DNA of 64,000 bases from Flavobacteriia bacterium (GCA_009924735.1 RFQZ01000001.1:1-64000); one strand, 5' to 3'; counted from the stretch's first letter, positions 47,219 through 57,328 are shown. Numbers and translations are program-made. Notes: a model not told the origin generated them from the sequence alone.

Positions 47219-47226
47219 CAAATTTA
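47219..47226 (-). promoter_or_regulatory. -7 box of carA-eno
   Basis: Minus-strand TAAATTTG matches TAnnTTTG exactly, 13 bases before the carA ATG at 47205 and just downstream of the rplQ terminator. No -33 TTTG is evident. Confidence 0.5.
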
Positions 47227-47259
47227 AGCGCTTAGGAGATAGGGAAATTGTTTTTGCAT

Positions 47260-47288
47260 AAAAAAGGCGAGAATATCTCGCCTTTTTT
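47260..47288 (-). terminator. Terminator of the ribosomal superoperon
   Basis: A 13-bp stem (47260-47272 with 47276-47288, GGCGAGA/TCTCGCC core flanked by A and T runs) has a 3-base loop. A and T tracts on both sides would let it act on either strand; it ends the rplQ transcript 23 bases after the stop codon. Confidence 0.92.
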
Positions 47289-47310
47289 ATTAACAATATG
47301 TGAAAAAGTA

Positions 47311-48078
47311 TTATTCAGCTGGTTTCTCTTCTGAGGTAGCTTCTCCTTCTTTCGTTTCTTCCGTTTCAGTTGCCTCTTCAGCTACAGGTGCCTCTTCAGC
47401 TACAGGTGCTTCTTCAACTACAGGTGCTTCTTCAGATGCAGGTGCTTCATCAACTACAGGCGCTTCTTCAGCTACAGGTGCTTCTTCAACTACAGGAGCT
47501 TCTTCAACTACAGGAGCTTCTTCAACTGTAGGAGCTTCTTCAACTGCAGGCGCTTCTTCAGCAACGATGGTAGCTTCTGGGGCATCAACCACAGATTCCA
47601 CAACTTCAGCATCCGCTAAATCATTGTTGGTTTCATCGGTTTGCGTTGTTTTTGCTGCACCCGAACCACCTCTTCTTGACCTACGAGCTGTTTTCTTGAA
47701 TTTCTCATTGGTGTACACCTCATTGAAGTCAACCAATTCGATCATACACATTTCGGCATTGTCACCCAAACGAAAACCGGTACGGATGATGCGGGTATAG
47801 CCCCCATTTCTTTCGGCGATTTTCGGAGCGATGTCACGAAACAATTCTGTAATGATTTCTTTATTTTGAAGGTAAGAAAACACTACCCTTCGAGAATGGG
47901 TAGAATCTGTCTTTGATTTCGTTAAAAGGGGTTCAACAAAAACCCGAAGTGCTTTTGCTTTTGCCAAGGTGGTTGTAATTCGCTTATGTTGAATAAGTGA
48001 ACAAGCCATGTTGGAAATCATCGCTTTTCTGTGCGGGGATTTTCTACCTAGGTGATTTAATTTTTTTCCGTGTCTCAT
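47311..48078 (-). CDS. rplQ: 50S ribosomal protein L17 with acidic hexapeptide-repeat tail
   Basis: L17 sits near the peptide exit tunnel of the 50S subunit. The first 120 or so residues are a normal L17: '[20 protein letters not shown]', '[18 protein letters not shown]', '[20 protein letters not shown]'. The remaining residues form a basic linker ([11 protein letters not shown]) and then an acidic tail dominated by about ten copies of a six-residue unit of the form E-E-A-P-V-V, with variants V-A, T-V, A-V, A-S. Total length 255 is about twice that of E. coli L17. Bacteroidota L17 proteins often have tails, but this one is long and strictly periodic. It is the last gene before the terminator. 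Confidence 0.95.
   Translation of the reverse strand: MRHGKKLNHLGRKSPHRKAMISNMACSLIQHKRITTTLAKAKALRVFVEPLLTKSKTDSTHSRRVVFSYLQNKEIITELFRDIAPKIAERNGGYTRIIRTGFRLGDNAEMCMIELVDFNEVYTNEKFKKTARRSRRGGSGAAKTTQTDETNNDLADAEVVESVVDAPEATIVAEEAPAVEEAPTVEEAPVVEEAPVVEEAPVAEEAPVVDEAPASEEAPVVEEAPVAEEAPVAEEATETEETKEGEATSEEKPAE
47372..47569. repeat. 18-bp tandem repeat in rplQ
   Basis: Ten units of 18 bases (consensus on the + strand GCTTCTTCAACTACAGGT) run head to tail from 47372 to 47551, with a decayed eleventh unit to 47569. Each encodes the hexapeptide A-P-V-V-E-E or a variant on the minus strand. Copy number could vary between strains by slippage. Confidence 0.9.
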
Positions 48079-48097
48079 TTCTTAAATCTTTTCGAAA

Positions 48098-49090
48098 TTA
48101 ATCTCTGTCTAATTTATATTTCGCTACATTCATTCCGAAGGTAAGTCCTTTGTTATCTACTAAATCTTCCAACTCAGTAAGAGACTTCTTTCCAAAATTT
48201 CTAAATTTCAAAAGGTCAGATTTAGCAAAAGATACTAAATCACCTAACGTTTCAACGTCTGCTGCTTTCAAACAATTCAAGGCACGAACGGACAAGTCCA
48301 TATCTGTCAATTTTGTTTTAAGCAATTGTCTCATGTGCAATGAGCTTTCGTCAAATTCCTCTGTTTCGGTTTTCATTTCATTGTCGAGGGTGATGCGCTC
48401 ATCGGAAAACAACATGAAATGTTGAATAAGGATTTTTGCTGCATCTTTCAATGCTTCTTTCGGATGGATGGAACCATCGGTAGTAAGATTCACGATTAAT
48501 TTTTCATAATCTGTTTTTTGCTCTACGCGGTAGTTTTCAATGGTATATTGAACATTCACGATGGGCGTAAAAATTGAGTCGATGAAAATGGTTCCGAAAG
48601 GAACGCCTTCAATTTTATTCTCTTCTGCTGGATAATAACCTCTTCCTTTGATGATGGTTAATTCCATTTCAAATTTCACAGTTGGCTCCATGTTACAGAT
48701 AACAAGGTCAGGATTTAACACTTGAAAACCGTTGGTAAATTTACCGATATCCCCAGCTGTCAACATGTTTTGTCCAGCGATGGAAACCAAAACAGTTTCA
48801 TTGTCAACCGATTCAATTTGTTGTTTAAAACGTACTTGTTTCAGGTTAAGGATGATTTCAGTGATGTCTTCTGCCACCCCTTTGATGGTAGAAAATTCGT
48901 GGTCAACGCCTTCAATTCGAATGGAAGCGATTGCGTAACCTTCCAACGATGACAAAAGGATTCTTCGAAGAGAATTTCCGATTGTAATTCCATACCCAGG
49001 TTCAAGGGGACGGAATTCAAACTCACCTTGGAATGCATCCGATTGGATCATTACGACTTTATCTGGTTTTTGAAAATTTAAAATTGCCAT
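48098..49090 (-). CDS. rpoA: DNA-directed RNA polymerase subunit alpha
   Basis: The 330-residue alpha subunit has the assembly domain (about 1-235) with '[24 protein letters not shown]' (cited for [12 protein letters not shown]) and '[21 protein letters not shown]', a linker rich in E and D, and the C-terminal helix-hairpin-helix domain (about 255-320) with '[21 protein letters not shown]' and '[19 protein letters not shown]'. The latter contacts upstream DNA and activators. It lies between rpsD and rplQ, the standard alpha-operon order. Confidence 0.97.
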   Translation of the reverse strand: MAILNFQKPDKVVMIQSDAFQGEFEFRPLEPGYGITIGNSLRRILLSSLEGYAIASIRIEGVDHEFSTIKGVAEDITEIILNLKQVRFKQQIESVDNETVLVSIAGQNMLTAGDIGKFTNGFQVLNPDLVICNMEPTVKFEMELTIIKGRGYYPAEENKIEGVPFGTIFIDSIFTPIVNVQYTIENYRVEQKTDYEKLIVNLTTDGSIHPKEALKDAAKILIQHFMLFSDERITLDNEMKTETEEFDESSLHMRQLLKTKLTDMDLSVRALNCLKAADVETLGDLVSFAKSDLLKFRNFGKKSLTELEDLVDNKGLTFGMNVAKYKLDRD

Positions 49091-49104
49091 TTGCTTATTT
49101 AGTA

Positions 49105-49713
49105 TTATTTAGAATATAACTCGACGATCAGTTGCTCTTTAATGTTTTCAGGAATCATATCGCGTCCTGGCAAACTGAGCAATTTGCCTGACATGGTAGC
49201 TGCGTCCCAATCCATCCAATCGAACCTTTTGTTGGTTCCATTAAGTGAGGCTACGATAACTTCCAATGATTTTGATTTTTCTCTAACGCCAACTACATCA
49301 CCTGGCTTCAATTGAAACGATGGGATGTTAACGATTTCACCATTCACAGTAATGTGTCGGTGTGTCACCAATTGTCTTGCACCTCTTCGAGAAGTAGAAA
49401 TTCCTAAACGGTAAACAGAATTATCAAGGCGACATTCACAAAGTTGCAAAAGGTTTTCACCTGTAATTCCTTTCATTCGAGATGCTTTTTCGAACATATT
49501 CGCGAATTGACGCTCTAAAATTCCATAGGTATATTTAGCTTTTTGCTTTTCACCCAATTGGATTGCGTACTCGGATTGTTTTCCTCCTCGTTTTTTTGCC
49601 GGACCATGCTGTCCCGGGCCATAACTTCTGCGCTCAAGTGCTTTATCTGGTCCGAATATCGGATCTTTAAAACGCCGCGCAATCTTTGATTTTGGACCTG
49701 TATATCTTGCCAT
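49105..49713 (-). CDS. rpsD: 30S ribosomal protein S4
   Basis: S4 starts 16S rRNA assembly and helps guard decoding accuracy. The 202-residue protein has the N-terminal '[15 protein letters not shown]' and the S4 RNA-binding domain '[25 protein letters not shown]' (cited for [10 protein letters not shown]) and '[14 protein letters not shown]'. There is no zinc-type cysteine cluster at the N-terminus. It lies between rpsK and rpoA. Confidence 0.97.
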   Translation of the reverse strand: MARYTGPKSKIARRFKDPIFGPDKALERRSYGPGQHGPAKKRGGKQSEYAIQLGEKQKAKYTYGILERQFANMFEKASRMKGITGENLLQLCECRLDNSVYRLGISTSRRGARQLVTHRHITVNGEIVNIPSFQLKPGDVVGVREKSKSLEVIVASLNGTNKRFDWMDWDAATMSGKLLSLPGRDMIPENIKEQLIVELYSK

Positions 49714-49766
49714 ATGTATATTTGAATTAAGTCATGAATTAAGGCATTCCTTCGATGACTGGTTAA

Positions 49767-50153
49767 TTAAACTCTTCTTCTTTTCGGTGGACGACAACCG
49801 TTGTGTGGAAGTGGGGTAACGTCAATGATTTCCGTTACTTCAATCCCAGAATTGTGCAAAGAACGGATGGCAGATTCTCTACCTCCTCCGGGTCCTTTTA
49901 CGAATACCCTAACCCTTCTCAATCCGAAATCATGCGCTTCTTTGGCGCAATTTTCTGCGGCGAGTTGTGCTGCGTAAGGTGTGTTCTTTTTAGAACCTTT
50001 GAAACCCATTTTTCCTGCGGAAGCCCAAGAAATTACTTGTCCAGCATTATTAGTCAATGAGATAATAATGTTGTTAAAACTCGCTTGGATGTGCGCCTCA
50101 CCGGCAGCTTCAACCTTGACGTTCTTTTTCTTCTTTTGATTCGTTTTTGCCAT
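49767..50153 (-). CDS. rpsK: 30S ribosomal protein S11
   Basis: S11 forms part of the 30S platform near the mRNA exit. The 128-residue protein shows '[20 protein letters not shown]', '[21 protein letters not shown]' and the C-terminal '[18 protein letters not shown]', all typical. It lies 10 bases after rpsM in the alpha operon. Confidence 0.97.
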   Translation of the reverse strand: MAKTNQKKKKNVKVEAAGEAHIQASFNNIIISLTNNAGQVISWASAGKMGFKGSKKNTPYAAQLAAENCAKEAHDFGLRRVRVFVKGPGGGRESAIRSLHNSGIEVTEIIDVTPLPHNGCRPPKRRRV

Positions 50154-50163
50154 TTTCTATTTA

Positions 50164-50538
50164 TTATTTAGTAGCCTTTTTCTTGTTGGCAACCGTTTTT
50201 CTTCTACCTTTTCTCGTTCTTGAATTGTTTTTGGTGTGTTGACCACGCAAAGGCAATCCAGCACGGTGACGAATGCCTCGGTAACAACCGATATCCATTA
50301 ATCGTTTGATGTTCAATTGAATTTCTGAACGCAACTGACCTTCTGTTTTTACTTCATTCACAGAGTTACGAATTGCCGATAATTGGTCATCGTTCCAATC
50401 TTGAACTTTGACGTTTTCATCAATTCCGTTGTCAACCAATATTTTCTTTGAGGTACTTCTTCCGATGCCATAGATATATGTCAATCCAATTACACCTCTT
50501 TTGTTTTTTGGTAAATCAATTCCCGCTATACGTGCCAT
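50164..50538 (-). CDS. rpsM: 30S ribosomal protein S13
   Basis: S13 sits in the 30S head and contacts tRNA and the 50S subunit. The 124-residue protein has '[26 protein letters not shown]', cited for A-R-I-A-G-I-D-L-P, the helical hairpin, and the basic tail '[25 protein letters not shown]', cited for L-P-L-R-G-Q-H-T-K. First gene of the alpha-operon block after rpmJ. Confidence 0.97.
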   Translation of the reverse strand: MARIAGIDLPKNKRGVIGLTYIYGIGRSTSKKILVDNGIDENVKVQDWNDDQLSAIRNSVNEVKTEGQLRSEIQLNIKRLMDIGCYRGIRHRAGLPLRGQHTKNNSRTRKGRRKTVANKKKATK

Positions 50539-50548
50539 AATTATCGTT

Positions 50549-50665
50549 TTATCCTTGTCGTTGTTTTAATTTCGGGTTCTTTTTATTTATCACATAGACC
50601 CTTCCTTTGCGCTTTACAATCTTGCAATCCGCAGTTCTTTTCTTTACTGATGCTCTAACTTTCAT
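50549..50665 (-). CDS. rpmJ: 50S ribosomal protein L36 (zinc-free form)
   Basis: The 38-residue protein runs from the ATG at 50663-50665 to the stop at 50549-50551. It begins [10 protein letters not shown] and ends [12 protein letters not shown]. Of the zinc ligands of classical L36 (three Cys and one His) only one Cys remains (T-A-D-C-K-I-V), so this is the C-minus form usual in Bacteroidota. It lies between infA and rpsM, its conserved place. Confidence 0.95.
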   Translation of the reverse strand: MKVRASVKKRTADCKIVKRKGRVYVINKKNPKLKQRQG

Positions 50666-50682
50666 CGTTTTTTATTTTTTTC

Positions 50683-50901
50683 CTATTTATACCTAAACGT
50701 AATTCTCCCTTTTGACAAATCGTAGGGTGACATTTCAACTTTAACTCGATCTCCCGGAAGAATTTTGATGTAGAACATCCTCATTTTCCCAGAAATATGC
50801 GCAATGATCTCGTGTCCATTTTGCAATTGTACCTTAAACATGGCATTTGGAAGCGCTTCCAATATTACCCCGTCTTGTTCTATGGATGATTGTTTTGCCA
50901 T
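50683..50901 (-). CDS. infA: Translation initiation factor IF-1
   Basis: IF-1 is a 72-residue S1/OB-fold protein that blocks the ribosomal A site during initiation. From the ATG at 50901 the protein is exactly 72 residues: '[24 protein letters not shown]', cited for [13 protein letters not shown], then '[20 protein letters not shown]'. A longer in-frame extension into secY is spurious. The gene starts one base after the secY stop; map, which often lies here in other phyla, is absent. Confidence 0.96.
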   Translation of the reverse strand: MAKQSSIEQDGVILEALPNAMFKVQLQNGHEIIAHISGKMRMFYIKILPGDRVKVEMSPYDLSKGRITFRYK

Positions 50902-50902
50902 C

Positions 50903-52261
50903 TTAGAAACCTGATAATTCGTTAGGACCTCTTCTGCCACGCACCCTTGTTCCATCCATTAAACCATCCATGTGACGATTTAATAAATACGTTTCAATTT
51001 GTTGTAGGGTATCTAATACCACTCCTACCATGATCAATAATGATGTACCTCCAAAGAACATTGCGAAAGAATCATTCACACCAGACAATTTAGCGATGGC
51101 AGGAATCACAGCAATGGCTGCAAGAAACAATGATCCTGGAAACGTAATCCGAGAAACGAGGTCATCAATGTAATTTGCGGTATCGTCCCCTGGGCGAATC
51201 CCGGGTACAAATCCTCCACTTCTTTTTAATTCGTCCGCTATTTTCCGCGGATTGATCATAATGGCTGTGTAGAAATAGGTAAACACAACGATAAGTACGA
51301 CTAAAATCAGGTTGTAGTAGAATCCATAAGGATCGCTTAGAATTCTTTGAACAATTCCCCCTTGGTCTTTAGAATCGGTGGCACTGAGAAACACTGTCAT
51401 CGGGATGGTTAAAATGGCTTGCGCAAAGATGATAGGCATAACCCCACTTGCATTTACTTTTAAGGGAAGGTAATTTCTTGCTTGTTGTTCCCCAACAGAA
51501 CGCGCTCCTACTACACTTTTCGCTGTATTGAGCGGAATCCTTCGTACACCTTGCACGATGAGAATAACACTGAGGATAATGAGCATGAAAATAATGATTT
51601 CCAATACCAATTTAATCAAGTTACCTCCTTCAAATGTTTTTCCTACTTCTGCGATAAAGGCTCCGGGAAGACGAGAAAGGATACCTACAGCAATCAATAA
51701 AGAGATTCCATTTCCTATTCCTTTTTCTGTGATTCTTTCACCCAACCAAACAGCAAACATCGAACCTGCTACAAGGATGATAATGGTTTGTGTCCACCAC
51801 AACGGTCCTGCATCCAAAGGCAAAGCGCCTTTTTGCTCCACATACATTTTGAGGTAAGATGGGGCTTGAAGGGAACAGATGATAATGGTTAAGATTCGTG
51901 TGTAATTGTTAATAATTTTACGTCCAGATTCTCCTTCATTTTGCAGCTTTTGTACTGCAGGAACTGCCATTCCAAGCAATTGCATGATAATGGAGGCACT
52001 GATGTAGGGCATGATTCCGAGGGCCATAACGGAAGCATTGGTAAAACCACCTCCAGAGAATAGCGAAAGTAAATTTTCAATCCCTTTTTGCGTATCGGAA
52101 CTTCCTGCGGATGCATTTTCAAGTGCACCATAATTAATACCTGGAAGAATTACAAAGGAACCAATTCTATAGGCAAGCACCAATCCCAAAGTCAAAAGAA
52201 TTCTTTGACGAAGTTCAACGACTTTCCATATATTTTGAAGATTGGTAATGAGTCTTTTCAT
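50903..52261 (-). CDS. secY: Preprotein translocase subunit SecY
   Basis: SecY is the channel of the Sec translocon, through which the signal-peptide proteins in this window would pass. The 452-residue protein has ten membrane segments, the signature '[15 protein letters not shown]' and '[22 protein letters not shown]' (cited for E-K-G-I-G-N-G-I-S), the large cytosolic loop '[18 protein letters not shown]', and the C-terminal '[20 protein letters not shown]', cited for V-V-L-D-T-L-Q-Q. It lies at the end of the spc block, between rplO and infA. Confidence 0.97.
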   Translation of the reverse strand: MKRLITNLQNIWKVVELRQRILLTLGLVLAYRIGSFVILPGINYGALENASAGSSDTQKGIENLLSLFSGGGFTNASVMALGIMPYISASIIMQLLGMAVPAVQKLQNEGESGRKIINNYTRILTIIICSLQAPSYLKMYVEQKGALPLDAGPLWWTQTIIILVAGSMFAVWLGERITEKGIGNGISLLIAVGILSRLPGAFIAEVGKTFEGGNLIKLVLEIIIFMLIILSVILIVQGVRRIPLNTAKSVVGARSVGEQQARNYLPLKVNASGVMPIIFAQAILTIPMTVFLSATDSKDQGGIVQRILSDPYGFYYNLILVVLIVVFTYFYTAIMINPRKIADELKRSGGFVPGIRPGDDTANYIDDLVSRITFPGSLFLAAIAVIPAIAKLSGVNDSFAMFFGGTSLLIMVGVVLDTLQQIETYLLNRHMDGLMDGTRVRGRRGPNELSGF

Positions 52262-52275
52262 GGGTTCTGATTAAA

Positions 52276-52725
52276 TCAAATTTTATGTATGCTACCCCCA
52301 GCTGCTTCAATAGCTGCTACTGCGGTTTCAGAGAAATGGTGGGCACTCACTTGCACGTTGTTTTTCAACTCACCTCTTCCAAGAATTTTTACTAAGGTTT
52401 TGCTTCCAGAGATAAGTCCATTGGCTTCAAACACTTCTGGCGTAAAAGCGGTAATGCCTTTATTCTCAGCCAACATTTGAATAGAATCCAAGTTAATGGC
52501 TTTGTATTCAACACGGTTGATGTTTTTGAAACCGAATTTAGGAACCCTTCTTTGCAAAGGCATTTGTCCCCCTTCGAAACCAATTTTCTTCGAATAACCA
52601 GAACGCGATTTAGCTCCTTTGTGACCACGTGTGGAAGTTCCACCGCGACCAGAACCTTGACCTCTTGCAATTCTTTTTTCACTTTTCACCGAACCTGGGG
52701 CCGGTGTTAAATTATTTAAACTCAT
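52276..52725 (-). CDS. rplO: 50S ribosomal protein L15
   Basis: L15 joins several 23S rRNA domains late in 50S assembly. The 149-residue protein begins 'MSLNNLTPAPGSVKSEKRIARGQGSG', cited for L-T-P-A-P-G-S, followed by the Gly/Arg-rich rRNA-binding arm 'GRGGTSTRGHKGAKSRSG', and ends with 'VSAHHFSETAVAAIEAAGG'. It lies between rpmD and secY. Confidence 0.96.
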   Translation of the reverse strand: MSLNNLTPAPGSVKSEKRIARGQGSGRGGTSTRGHKGAKSRSGYSKKIGFEGGQMPLQRRVPKFGFKNINRVEYKAINLDSIQMLAENKGITAFTPEVFEANGLISGSKTLVKILGRGELKNNVQVSAHHFSETAVAAIEAAGGSIHKI

Positions 52726-52742
52726 TCTTCTTAATTTATCAA

Positions 52743-52919
52743 TTAGTCAACAATCACGATTAGGTGTTTCACCTTGTTAATCATTCCCATAATTTGGGGT
52801 GTTTCTTCCTTTTCAACCACATGGTTTAATCGTCTAAATCCGAGTGCTTTAATGGTCGCCTTTTGATCAGCGGGTCTTTTGATGGCACTTCTAACTTGTT
52901 TTATTTTTATAACGTTCAT
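52743..52919 (-). CDS. rpmD: 50S ribosomal protein L30
   Basis: L30 is a small protein on the 50S surface. From the ATG at 52919 it has 58 residues: 'MNVIKIKQVRSAIKRPADQK' then 'ALGFRRLNHVVEKEETPQI'. An upstream extension into rpsE is not part of the protein. It lies 10 bases after rpsE. Confidence 0.95.
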   Translation of the reverse strand: MNVIKIKQVRSAIKRPADQKATIKALGFRRLNHVVEKEETPQIMGMINKVKHLIVIVD

Positions 52920-52929
52920 CTTACTATTA

Positions 52930-53451
52930 TTAACCGTTGAAAACTTTATCCAAATCAATTCCACGTTGACGAGCAACAGCGACCGCATCTCTCATGTTAG
53001 ATAATGCATCCATGGTTGCTTTTACAACATTGTGTGGATTTGATGATCCTTGCGACTTCGCCAAAACGTTGTGTACACCAACACTTTCCAATACTGCACG
53101 CATCGCACCACCGGCGATAACACCCGTACCTTCAGTTGCAGGTTTTAAAAAGACTTCAGCGCCTCCATATTTTCCTTTTTGTGCATGGGGAACAGTACCT
53201 CTTAAAATCGGAACGCGAATAAGGTTTTTCTTAGCATCGTCAATTCCTTTTGTAATGGCTTCGGTTACTTCTTTGGCTTTACCAAGACCGTGACCAACCA
53301 CTCCATTTTCGTCACCAACCACAACGATTGCTGAAAAACTAAAGGTTCTACCCCCTTTAGTAACTTTGGTAACACGATTAACAGCCACCAATTTATCTTT
53401 CAGTTCGATGTCTACCGATTTAACCTTGTTCAAATTTTGTTGAGTACTCAT
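52930..53451 (-). CDS. rpsE: 30S ribosomal protein S5
   Basis: S5 lines the mRNA entry channel and affects accuracy. The 173-residue protein has the double-stranded RNA-binding fold '[27 protein letters not shown]' (cited for G-G-R-T-F-S-F-S-A), '[17 protein letters not shown]', and '[22 protein letters not shown]', cited for G-T-G-V-I-A-G-G. It lies between rplR and rpmD in the spc block. Confidence 0.97.
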   Translation of the reverse strand: MSTQQNLNKVKSVDIELKDKLVAVNRVTKVTKGGRTFSFSAIVVVGDENGVVGHGLGKAKEVTEAITKGIDDAKKNLIRVPILRGTVPHAQKGKYGGAEVFLKPATEGTGVIAGGAMRAVLESVGVHNVLAKSQGSSNPHNVVKATMDALSNMRDAVAVARQRGIDLDKVFNG

Positions 53452-53456
53452 TCTTA

Positions 53457-53810
53457 TTAAAATTTAAGTCCACTTTCACGCGCTGAATCTGCCAAAGATT
53501 TCACACGTCCGTGATATAAATAACCATTTCTATCAAATACAACCGCTTGTACTCCGGCTTTAATTGCATTCTCAGCAATCAGCTTACCCACCAAAACGGC
53601 TTGTTCTTTTTTCGCAATCTTTTGAGCCTCGTCATTTTTCAATGAACCCGCAGAAGCCAAGGTTATGCCTGTCGTATCATCGATAACCTGGGCGTAGATT
53701 TGCTTATTGCTTCTAAAAACAGACAATCTCGGAATGGCTGCAGTGCCAAACACCTTTTTACGAATTCTGCGTTTAATTTTTGAACGTCTTAATACTTTTT
53801 GTAATGCCAT
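53457..53810 (-). CDS. rplR: 50S ribosomal protein L18
   Basis: L18 binds 5S rRNA. The 117-residue protein has the basic N-terminus '[20 protein letters not shown]', '[17 protein letters not shown]' and the C-terminal '[19 protein letters not shown]' with the usual ending 'ARESGLKF'. It starts 11 bases after rplF. Confidence 0.97.
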   Translation of the reverse strand: MALQKVLRRSKIKRRIRKKVFGTAAIPRLSVFRSNKQIYAQVIDDTTGITLASAGSLKNDEAQKIAKKEQAVLVGKLIAENAIKAGVQAVVFDRNGYLYHGRVKSLADSARESGLKF

Positions 53811-53821
53811 GACTTTACCTG

Positions 53822-54379
53822 TTATTTTTTACCTGCTGATTTACCAGCTTTTCTTCTAATTTCTTCTCCTACGTACTTAATTCCTTTTCCTTTGTAAGGT
53901 TCTGGTTTGCGCAAGCTTCTAATTTTAGCAGCGACCGCACCCAACAATTGTTTATCGTGAGATTCCAATGTTACAATCGGAGCTTTTCCTTTTTCAGAAA
54001 CCGTTGTACATTTTACTTCCGTAGGAATTTCGAAAACGATTTGATGGGAAAAACCAAGTGCCAATTCGAGTAATTGTCCGGTAACGTTTGCACGATACCC
54101 TACGCCAATCACTTCCATTTCTTTTTTGAAACCATCGGATACCCCTACAATCATATTTTGGATTAAAGCGCGATATAAACCGTGTTTCGCTCTAACCATG
54201 GGTGCTTCTGATGTTCTTAAAAAAGTAATGACATTGTTTTCAACCTCCAACGTAACACTTTCCAAATCAATTGCTTGCGTTAGTTCACCTTTTTTACCTT
54301 TCACGGTAACAATGTTTCCATTCATCGAGAATTCGACGCCGGCAGGGATTGTTATGGGTGCTTTACCAATTCTTGACAT
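53822..54379 (-). CDS. rplF: 50S ribosomal protein L6
   Basis: L6 lies near the factor-binding centre of the 50S. The 185-residue protein has two similar alpha/beta domains: '[18 protein letters not shown]' starts the first, and the second ends with the signature '[27 protein letters not shown]', cited for P-Y-K-G-K-G-I-K-Y. It lies between rpsH and rplR. Confidence 0.97.
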   Translation of the reverse strand: MSRIGKAPITIPAGVEFSMNGNIVTVKGKKGELTQAIDLESVTLEVENNVITFLRTSEAPMVRAKHGLYRALIQNMIVGVSDGFKKEMEVIGVGYRANVTGQLLELALGFSHQIVFEIPTEVKCTTVSEKGKAPIVTLESHDKQLLGAVAAKIRSLRKPEPYKGKGIKYVGEEIRRKAGKSAGKK

Positions 54380-54391
54380 TTCTTTTAATTT

Positions 54392-54790
54392 TTAATATAC
54401 GTAACACAATACTTCACCACCTACTTTCAGCTTACGCGCTTCTTTGTCAGTGATTACACCTTTCGAAGTGGAAACAATCGCGATTCCCAAACCGTTTAAT
54501 ACCCTTGGCAATTCTTCAGAACCAGCATACTTACGTAGACCTGGTTTTGAAATCCTTTGCAATTTGGTAATGGCAGGAACTCGAGTAGACATGTTATACT
54601 TAAGAGCGATTTTAATTACGCCTTGTTTCTCGTCCTCTTCGAATTTATAGTTCAAAATATACCCTTGATCGAATAAAATTTCGGCCATAGCTCTTTTGAT
54701 GTTGGATCCAGGGATCTCAACCATTTTCAAACCTGCGGAACTCGCGTTACGAATTCTCGTCAAGAAGTCTGCTATTGGATCTGTAGTCAT
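54392..54790 (-). CDS. rpsH: 30S ribosomal protein S8
   Basis: S8 binds helix 21 of 16S rRNA and in E. coli also represses the spc operon. The 132-residue protein has '[17 protein letters not shown]' and the C-terminal '[31 protein letters not shown]', cited for S-T-S-K-G-V-I-T-D. Whether it also controls this operon is unknown. It lies between rpsN and rplF. Confidence 0.97.
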   Translation of the reverse strand: MTTDPIADFLTRIRNASSAGLKMVEIPGSNIKRAMAEILFDQGYILNYKFEEDEKQGVIKIALKYNMSTRVPAITKLQRISKPGLRKYAGSEELPRVLNGLGIAIVSTSKGVITDKEARKLKVGGEVLCYVY

Positions 54791-54813
54791 TTTCTAATTT
54801 TCAATTAATGTTA

Positions 54814-55128
54814 TTACCAGCTTGCTTTTCTAACGCCAGGGATTTTTCCAGCCAAAGCCATTTCACGGAAGGTCACCCTTGAAATTCCAAATTGTCTCAT
54901 GTAACCACGTGGACGACCGGTTAGGCCACAACGATTGTGCAATCTCACTTTGGATGAATTGGCAGGAAGTTTTTGCAAAGCCATCATTGCTTCCCACTTT
55001 GAATTGACAACTGCTTCATCTGTTGAAGTCGATTTCAATACTTTCGTTAATGCTGCTCTTTTCTTTTCGTATCGAGCCACCATTCTTTCTCTTTTGCGCT
55101 CACGCGCTTTCATTGATTCTTTAGCCAT
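54814..55128 (-). CDS. rpsN: 30S ribosomal protein S14 (zinc-free form)
   Basis: S14 sits in the 30S head. From the ATG at 55128 it has 104 residues: '[20 protein letters not shown]' at the start and '[20 protein letters not shown]' near the end. Only one cysteine remains of the CxxC pairs of zinc-type S14, so this is the long C-minus type. A longer frame to 55191 overlaps rplE and is not used. Four bases separate it from rplE. Confidence 0.95.
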   Translation of the reverse strand: MAKESMKARERKRERMVARYEKKRAALTKVLKSTSTDEAVVNSKWEAMMALQKLPANSSKVRLHNRCGLTGRPRGYMRQFGISRVTFREMALAGKIPGVRKASW

Positions 55129-55132
55129 TTCT

Positions 55133-55690
55133 TTATTTTTTAATAAATGGAAATCCAAATGCGTCCAACAATGCCTTCGCCTCTTCGTCACTTTTCGCGT
55201 TTGTCACGAAAGTGATATCCATACCTAAAATTTTATTTACTTTATCTATATCGATTTCTGGGAAGATGATGTGTTCTTTGATTCCTAGGTTAAAATTCCC
55301 GAAACCATCAAATCCTTTTGGGTTGATCCCTCTAAAGTCACGTGTTCTAGGCAAGGACACGGAAAGAAGACGGTCAAGGAAATGATACATCTTATCTCCT
55401 CGTAAGGTTACTTTTGTACCAATCGGCATTCCTTTTCTCAATTTAAAATTTGAGATGTCTTTTTTGGAAAGTGTCGTGATTGCTTTTTGTCCAGCGATTC
55501 GAGAAAGATCTGCGGCTGCATTTTCGATTAATTTCTTATCGGCAACGGCATCACCTACTCCTTGGCTAAGTACAATTTTTGTCAACTTCGGAACCCTCAT
55601 AGAAGATTTGTAACCGAATTTCTCTGTCAATTCTGCAATGATTTCAGAATGATATCTTTCTTTAAGACGTGGTGTGTAATCCTGTATCAT
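55133..55690 (-). CDS. rplE: 50S ribosomal protein L5
   Basis: L5 binds 5S rRNA and contacts the P-site tRNA. The 185-residue protein has '[21 protein letters not shown]', cited for K-I-V-L-S-Q-G-V-G, '[20 protein letters not shown]' and '[21 protein letters not shown]', cited for G-F-D-G-F-G-N-F. Its start overlaps the end of rplX by four bases (ATGA). Confidence 0.97.
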   Translation of the reverse strand: MIQDYTPRLKERYHSEIIAELTEKFGYKSSMRVPKLTKIVLSQGVGDAVADKKLIENAAADLSRIAGQKAITTLSKKDISNFKLRKGMPIGTKVTLRGDKMYHFLDRLLSVSLPRTRDFRGINPKGFDGFGNFNLGIKEHIIFPEIDIDKVNKILGMDITFVTNAKSDEEAKALLDAFGFPFIKK

Positions 55691-56004
55691 TTTACGACCT
55701 CCCCTGATTTCTTTGAAAACCTTACTAATTTACCTTTGCCATCTTCTTTTTTACCAATTTTGGTTGGTGTTCCTTCTACTACCAACATAAGGTTGGAAAT
55801 GTGGATGGTACCTTCCTTTTCTTCAATTCCACCTTGTGGATTCGAAGCGCTTGGTTTGGTGTGGCGTTTCACCATGTTAACACCTTCGATGGTTGCGCGC
55901 ATTTTGATACGGCTGATCGAAGTAATTTTTCCTTCTTGACCTTTAGAATCCCCGCTCATCACGCGGACGAGGTCTCCTACTTTTAATTTCAGTTTTACTT
56001 GCAT
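55687..56004 (-). CDS. rplX: 50S ribosomal protein L24
   Basis: L24 is an early assembly protein of the 50S with a KOW motif. The 105-residue protein shows '[21 protein letters not shown]', cited for G-D-S-K-G-Q-E-G-K, then '[21 protein letters not shown]', cited for N-M-V-K-R-H-T-K-P. It is coupled to rplE by a four-base overlap. Confidence 0.96.
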   Translation of the reverse strand: MQVKLKLKVGDLVRVMSGDSKGQEGKITSISRIKMRATIEGVNMVKRHTKPSASNPQGGIEEKEGTIHISNLMLVVEGTPTKIGKKEDGKGKLVRFSKKSGEVVK

Positions 56005-56015
56005 ATCTTAATAAT

Positions 56016-56384
56016 TTACAACACTTCGGGTGCTAATGAAACAATTTTCATAAAGTTATTCTCACGAAGTTCGCGTGCTACGGGTCCAAAAATACGGGTA
56101 CCTCTCATTTCGCCAGCTTGGTTAAGGATTACACAAGCGTTGTCATCGAATCTAATGTAAGATCCATCCACTCTTCGTATTTCCTTTTTGGTTCTGACCA
56201 CTACTGCGGTGGCAACCGATCCTTTTTTCACGGCACCTGTTGGCATGGCACTTTTCACGGCAACGACAATTTTGTCTCCTACGGAAGCGTATCTTCTACG
56301 GGTTCCGCCAAGTACACGAATGCAAAGCACTTCTTTTGCACCTGAGTTGTCTGCTACTGCTAGTCTTGATTCTGTTTGTATCAT
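56016..56384 (-). CDS. rplN: 50S ribosomal protein L14
   Basis: L14 lies at the subunit interface. The 122-residue protein has '[27 protein letters not shown]' (cited for A-D-N-S-G-A-K), '[19 protein letters not shown]' and '[20 protein letters not shown]', all standard. It lies between rpsQ and rplX. Confidence 0.97.
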   Translation of the reverse strand: MIQTESRLAVADNSGAKEVLCIRVLGGTRRRYASVGDKIVVAVKSAMPTGAVKKGSVATAVVVRTKKEIRRVDGSYIRFDDNACVILNQAGEMRGTRIFGPVARELRENNFMKIVSLAPEVL

Positions 56385-56392
56385 TTTTCAGA

Positions 56393-56650
56393 TTATTTCG
56401 CTCTTTCTACAATTTCTACTAATCTCCAATTTTTGGATTTACTCAACGGACGAGTTTCCATAATACGAACGGTGTCACCTGTATGGCTATCGTTCAATTC
56501 GTCGTGTGCAACAAATTTTGTGGTTGTCTTCACGAATTTCCCGTATTTCGGGTGTTTCTTTTTACGTTCAACTGCTACCACGATGGACTTGTCCATTTTG
56601 TCGCTGGTTACAATTCCAATTCTTTCTTTTCTTAAATTTCGCTTTTCCAT
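56393..56650 (-). CDS. rpsQ: 30S ribosomal protein S17
   Basis: S17 is an OB-fold protein that binds the 5' domain of 16S rRNA. The 85-residue protein has '[20 protein letters not shown]', '[19 protein letters not shown]' and '[20 protein letters not shown]'. It lies between rpmC and rplN. Confidence 0.96.
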   Translation of the reverse strand: MEKRNLRKERIGIVTSDKMDKSIVVAVERKKKHPKYGKFVKTTTKFVAHDELNDSHTGDTVRIMETRPLSKSKNWRLVEIVERAK

Positions 56651-56677
56651 AATAAGCCTACTTTATCTATCGCACCC

Positions 56678-56872
56678 TTAGGCTGCGTTCTGTCTTTTTA
56701 AAAATTCTGTACTCAATCTTGCAATGGTTTTTCTCAAACCTCTTATTCTCATGGGATTTTCGATAGGCGCCATTTTGTGCGTCAACTTCAAACTCACCAT
56801 TTGCTTTTTCATTTCATCAAGTTTTCTTCCGAGTTCTTCGCCTGATAATTTAGAAATATCTTGTGTTTTCAT
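56678..56872 (-). CDS. rpmC: 50S ribosomal protein L29
   Basis: L29 is a helical hairpin near the exit tunnel. The 64-residue protein shows 'LSGEELGRKLDEMKKQMVSL' and the family motif in 'RGLRKTIARLSTEF'. It lies between rplP and rpsQ. Confidence 0.95.
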   Translation of the reverse strand: MKTQDISKLSGEELGRKLDEMKKQMVSLKLTHKMAPIENPMRIRGLRKTIARLSTEFLKRQNAA

Positions 56873-56881
56873 TGTATGCTA

Positions 56882-57307
56882 TTAAATAGGTAAAACATAA
56901 TCATTACGAACGACGAACTTACATTTGACCGGTAGTTTTTGTGCTGCCAAACGCATAGCTTCTTTCGCGATTTCATACGAAACACCATCCGCTTCAAACA
57001 TAATTCTTCCTGGCTTCACTACAGCCACCCAGTGACTTGGAGCCCCCTTACCTTTACCCATCCTTACCTCTGCTGGCTTAGATGTTACAGGTTTGTCAGG
57101 AAAAATACGTATCCAAACTTTACCTTCCCTTTTCATAAAACGGGTAACAGCGATACGAGACGCTTCAATTTGGCGAGAAGTTATCCAACCTGGTTCCAAG
57201 GTTTTCAAACCGAAGGATCCAAATGCGATGGTAGAACCTCTATGGGCAAGACCTGTACTTCTTCCTTTTTGTACTTTTCTAAACTTCGTTCTTTTCGGTT
57301 GTAACAT
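56882..57307 (-). CDS. rplP: 50S ribosomal protein L16
   Basis: L16 contacts the A-site tRNA. The 141-residue protein begins '[19 protein letters not shown]' and has the signatures '[25 protein letters not shown]', cited for D-K-P-V-T-S-K-P, and '[20 protein letters not shown]'. It lies between rpsC and rpmC. Confidence 0.97.
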   Translation of the reverse strand: MLQPKRTKFRKVQKGRSTGLAHRGSTIAFGSFGLKTLEPGWITSRQIEASRIAVTRFMKREGKVWIRIFPDKPVTSKPAEVRMGKGKGAPSHWVAVVKPGRIMFEADGVSYEIAKEAMRLAAQKLPVKCKFVVRNDYVLPI

Positions 57308-57328
57308 TTCAATAACTATTAATCAGTA

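Noticed and set aside
47372-47569. Direct repeats that could suggest a CRISPR array
   Set aside because: The units are contiguous, 18 bases long, without spacers, and lie in frame within rplQ.
47300-47800. A + strand reading frame of 166 residues made of A-S-S-T-T-G repeats opposite rplQ
   Set aside because: It is the mirror of the 18-bp repeat that encodes the L17 tail; the L17 frame is the real gene, in its conserved place before the terminator.
50902-50955. Extended IF-1 with 18 extra N-terminal residues
   Set aside because: IF-1 is 72 residues in nearly all bacteria; the extension is the secY C-terminal coding region read in another frame.
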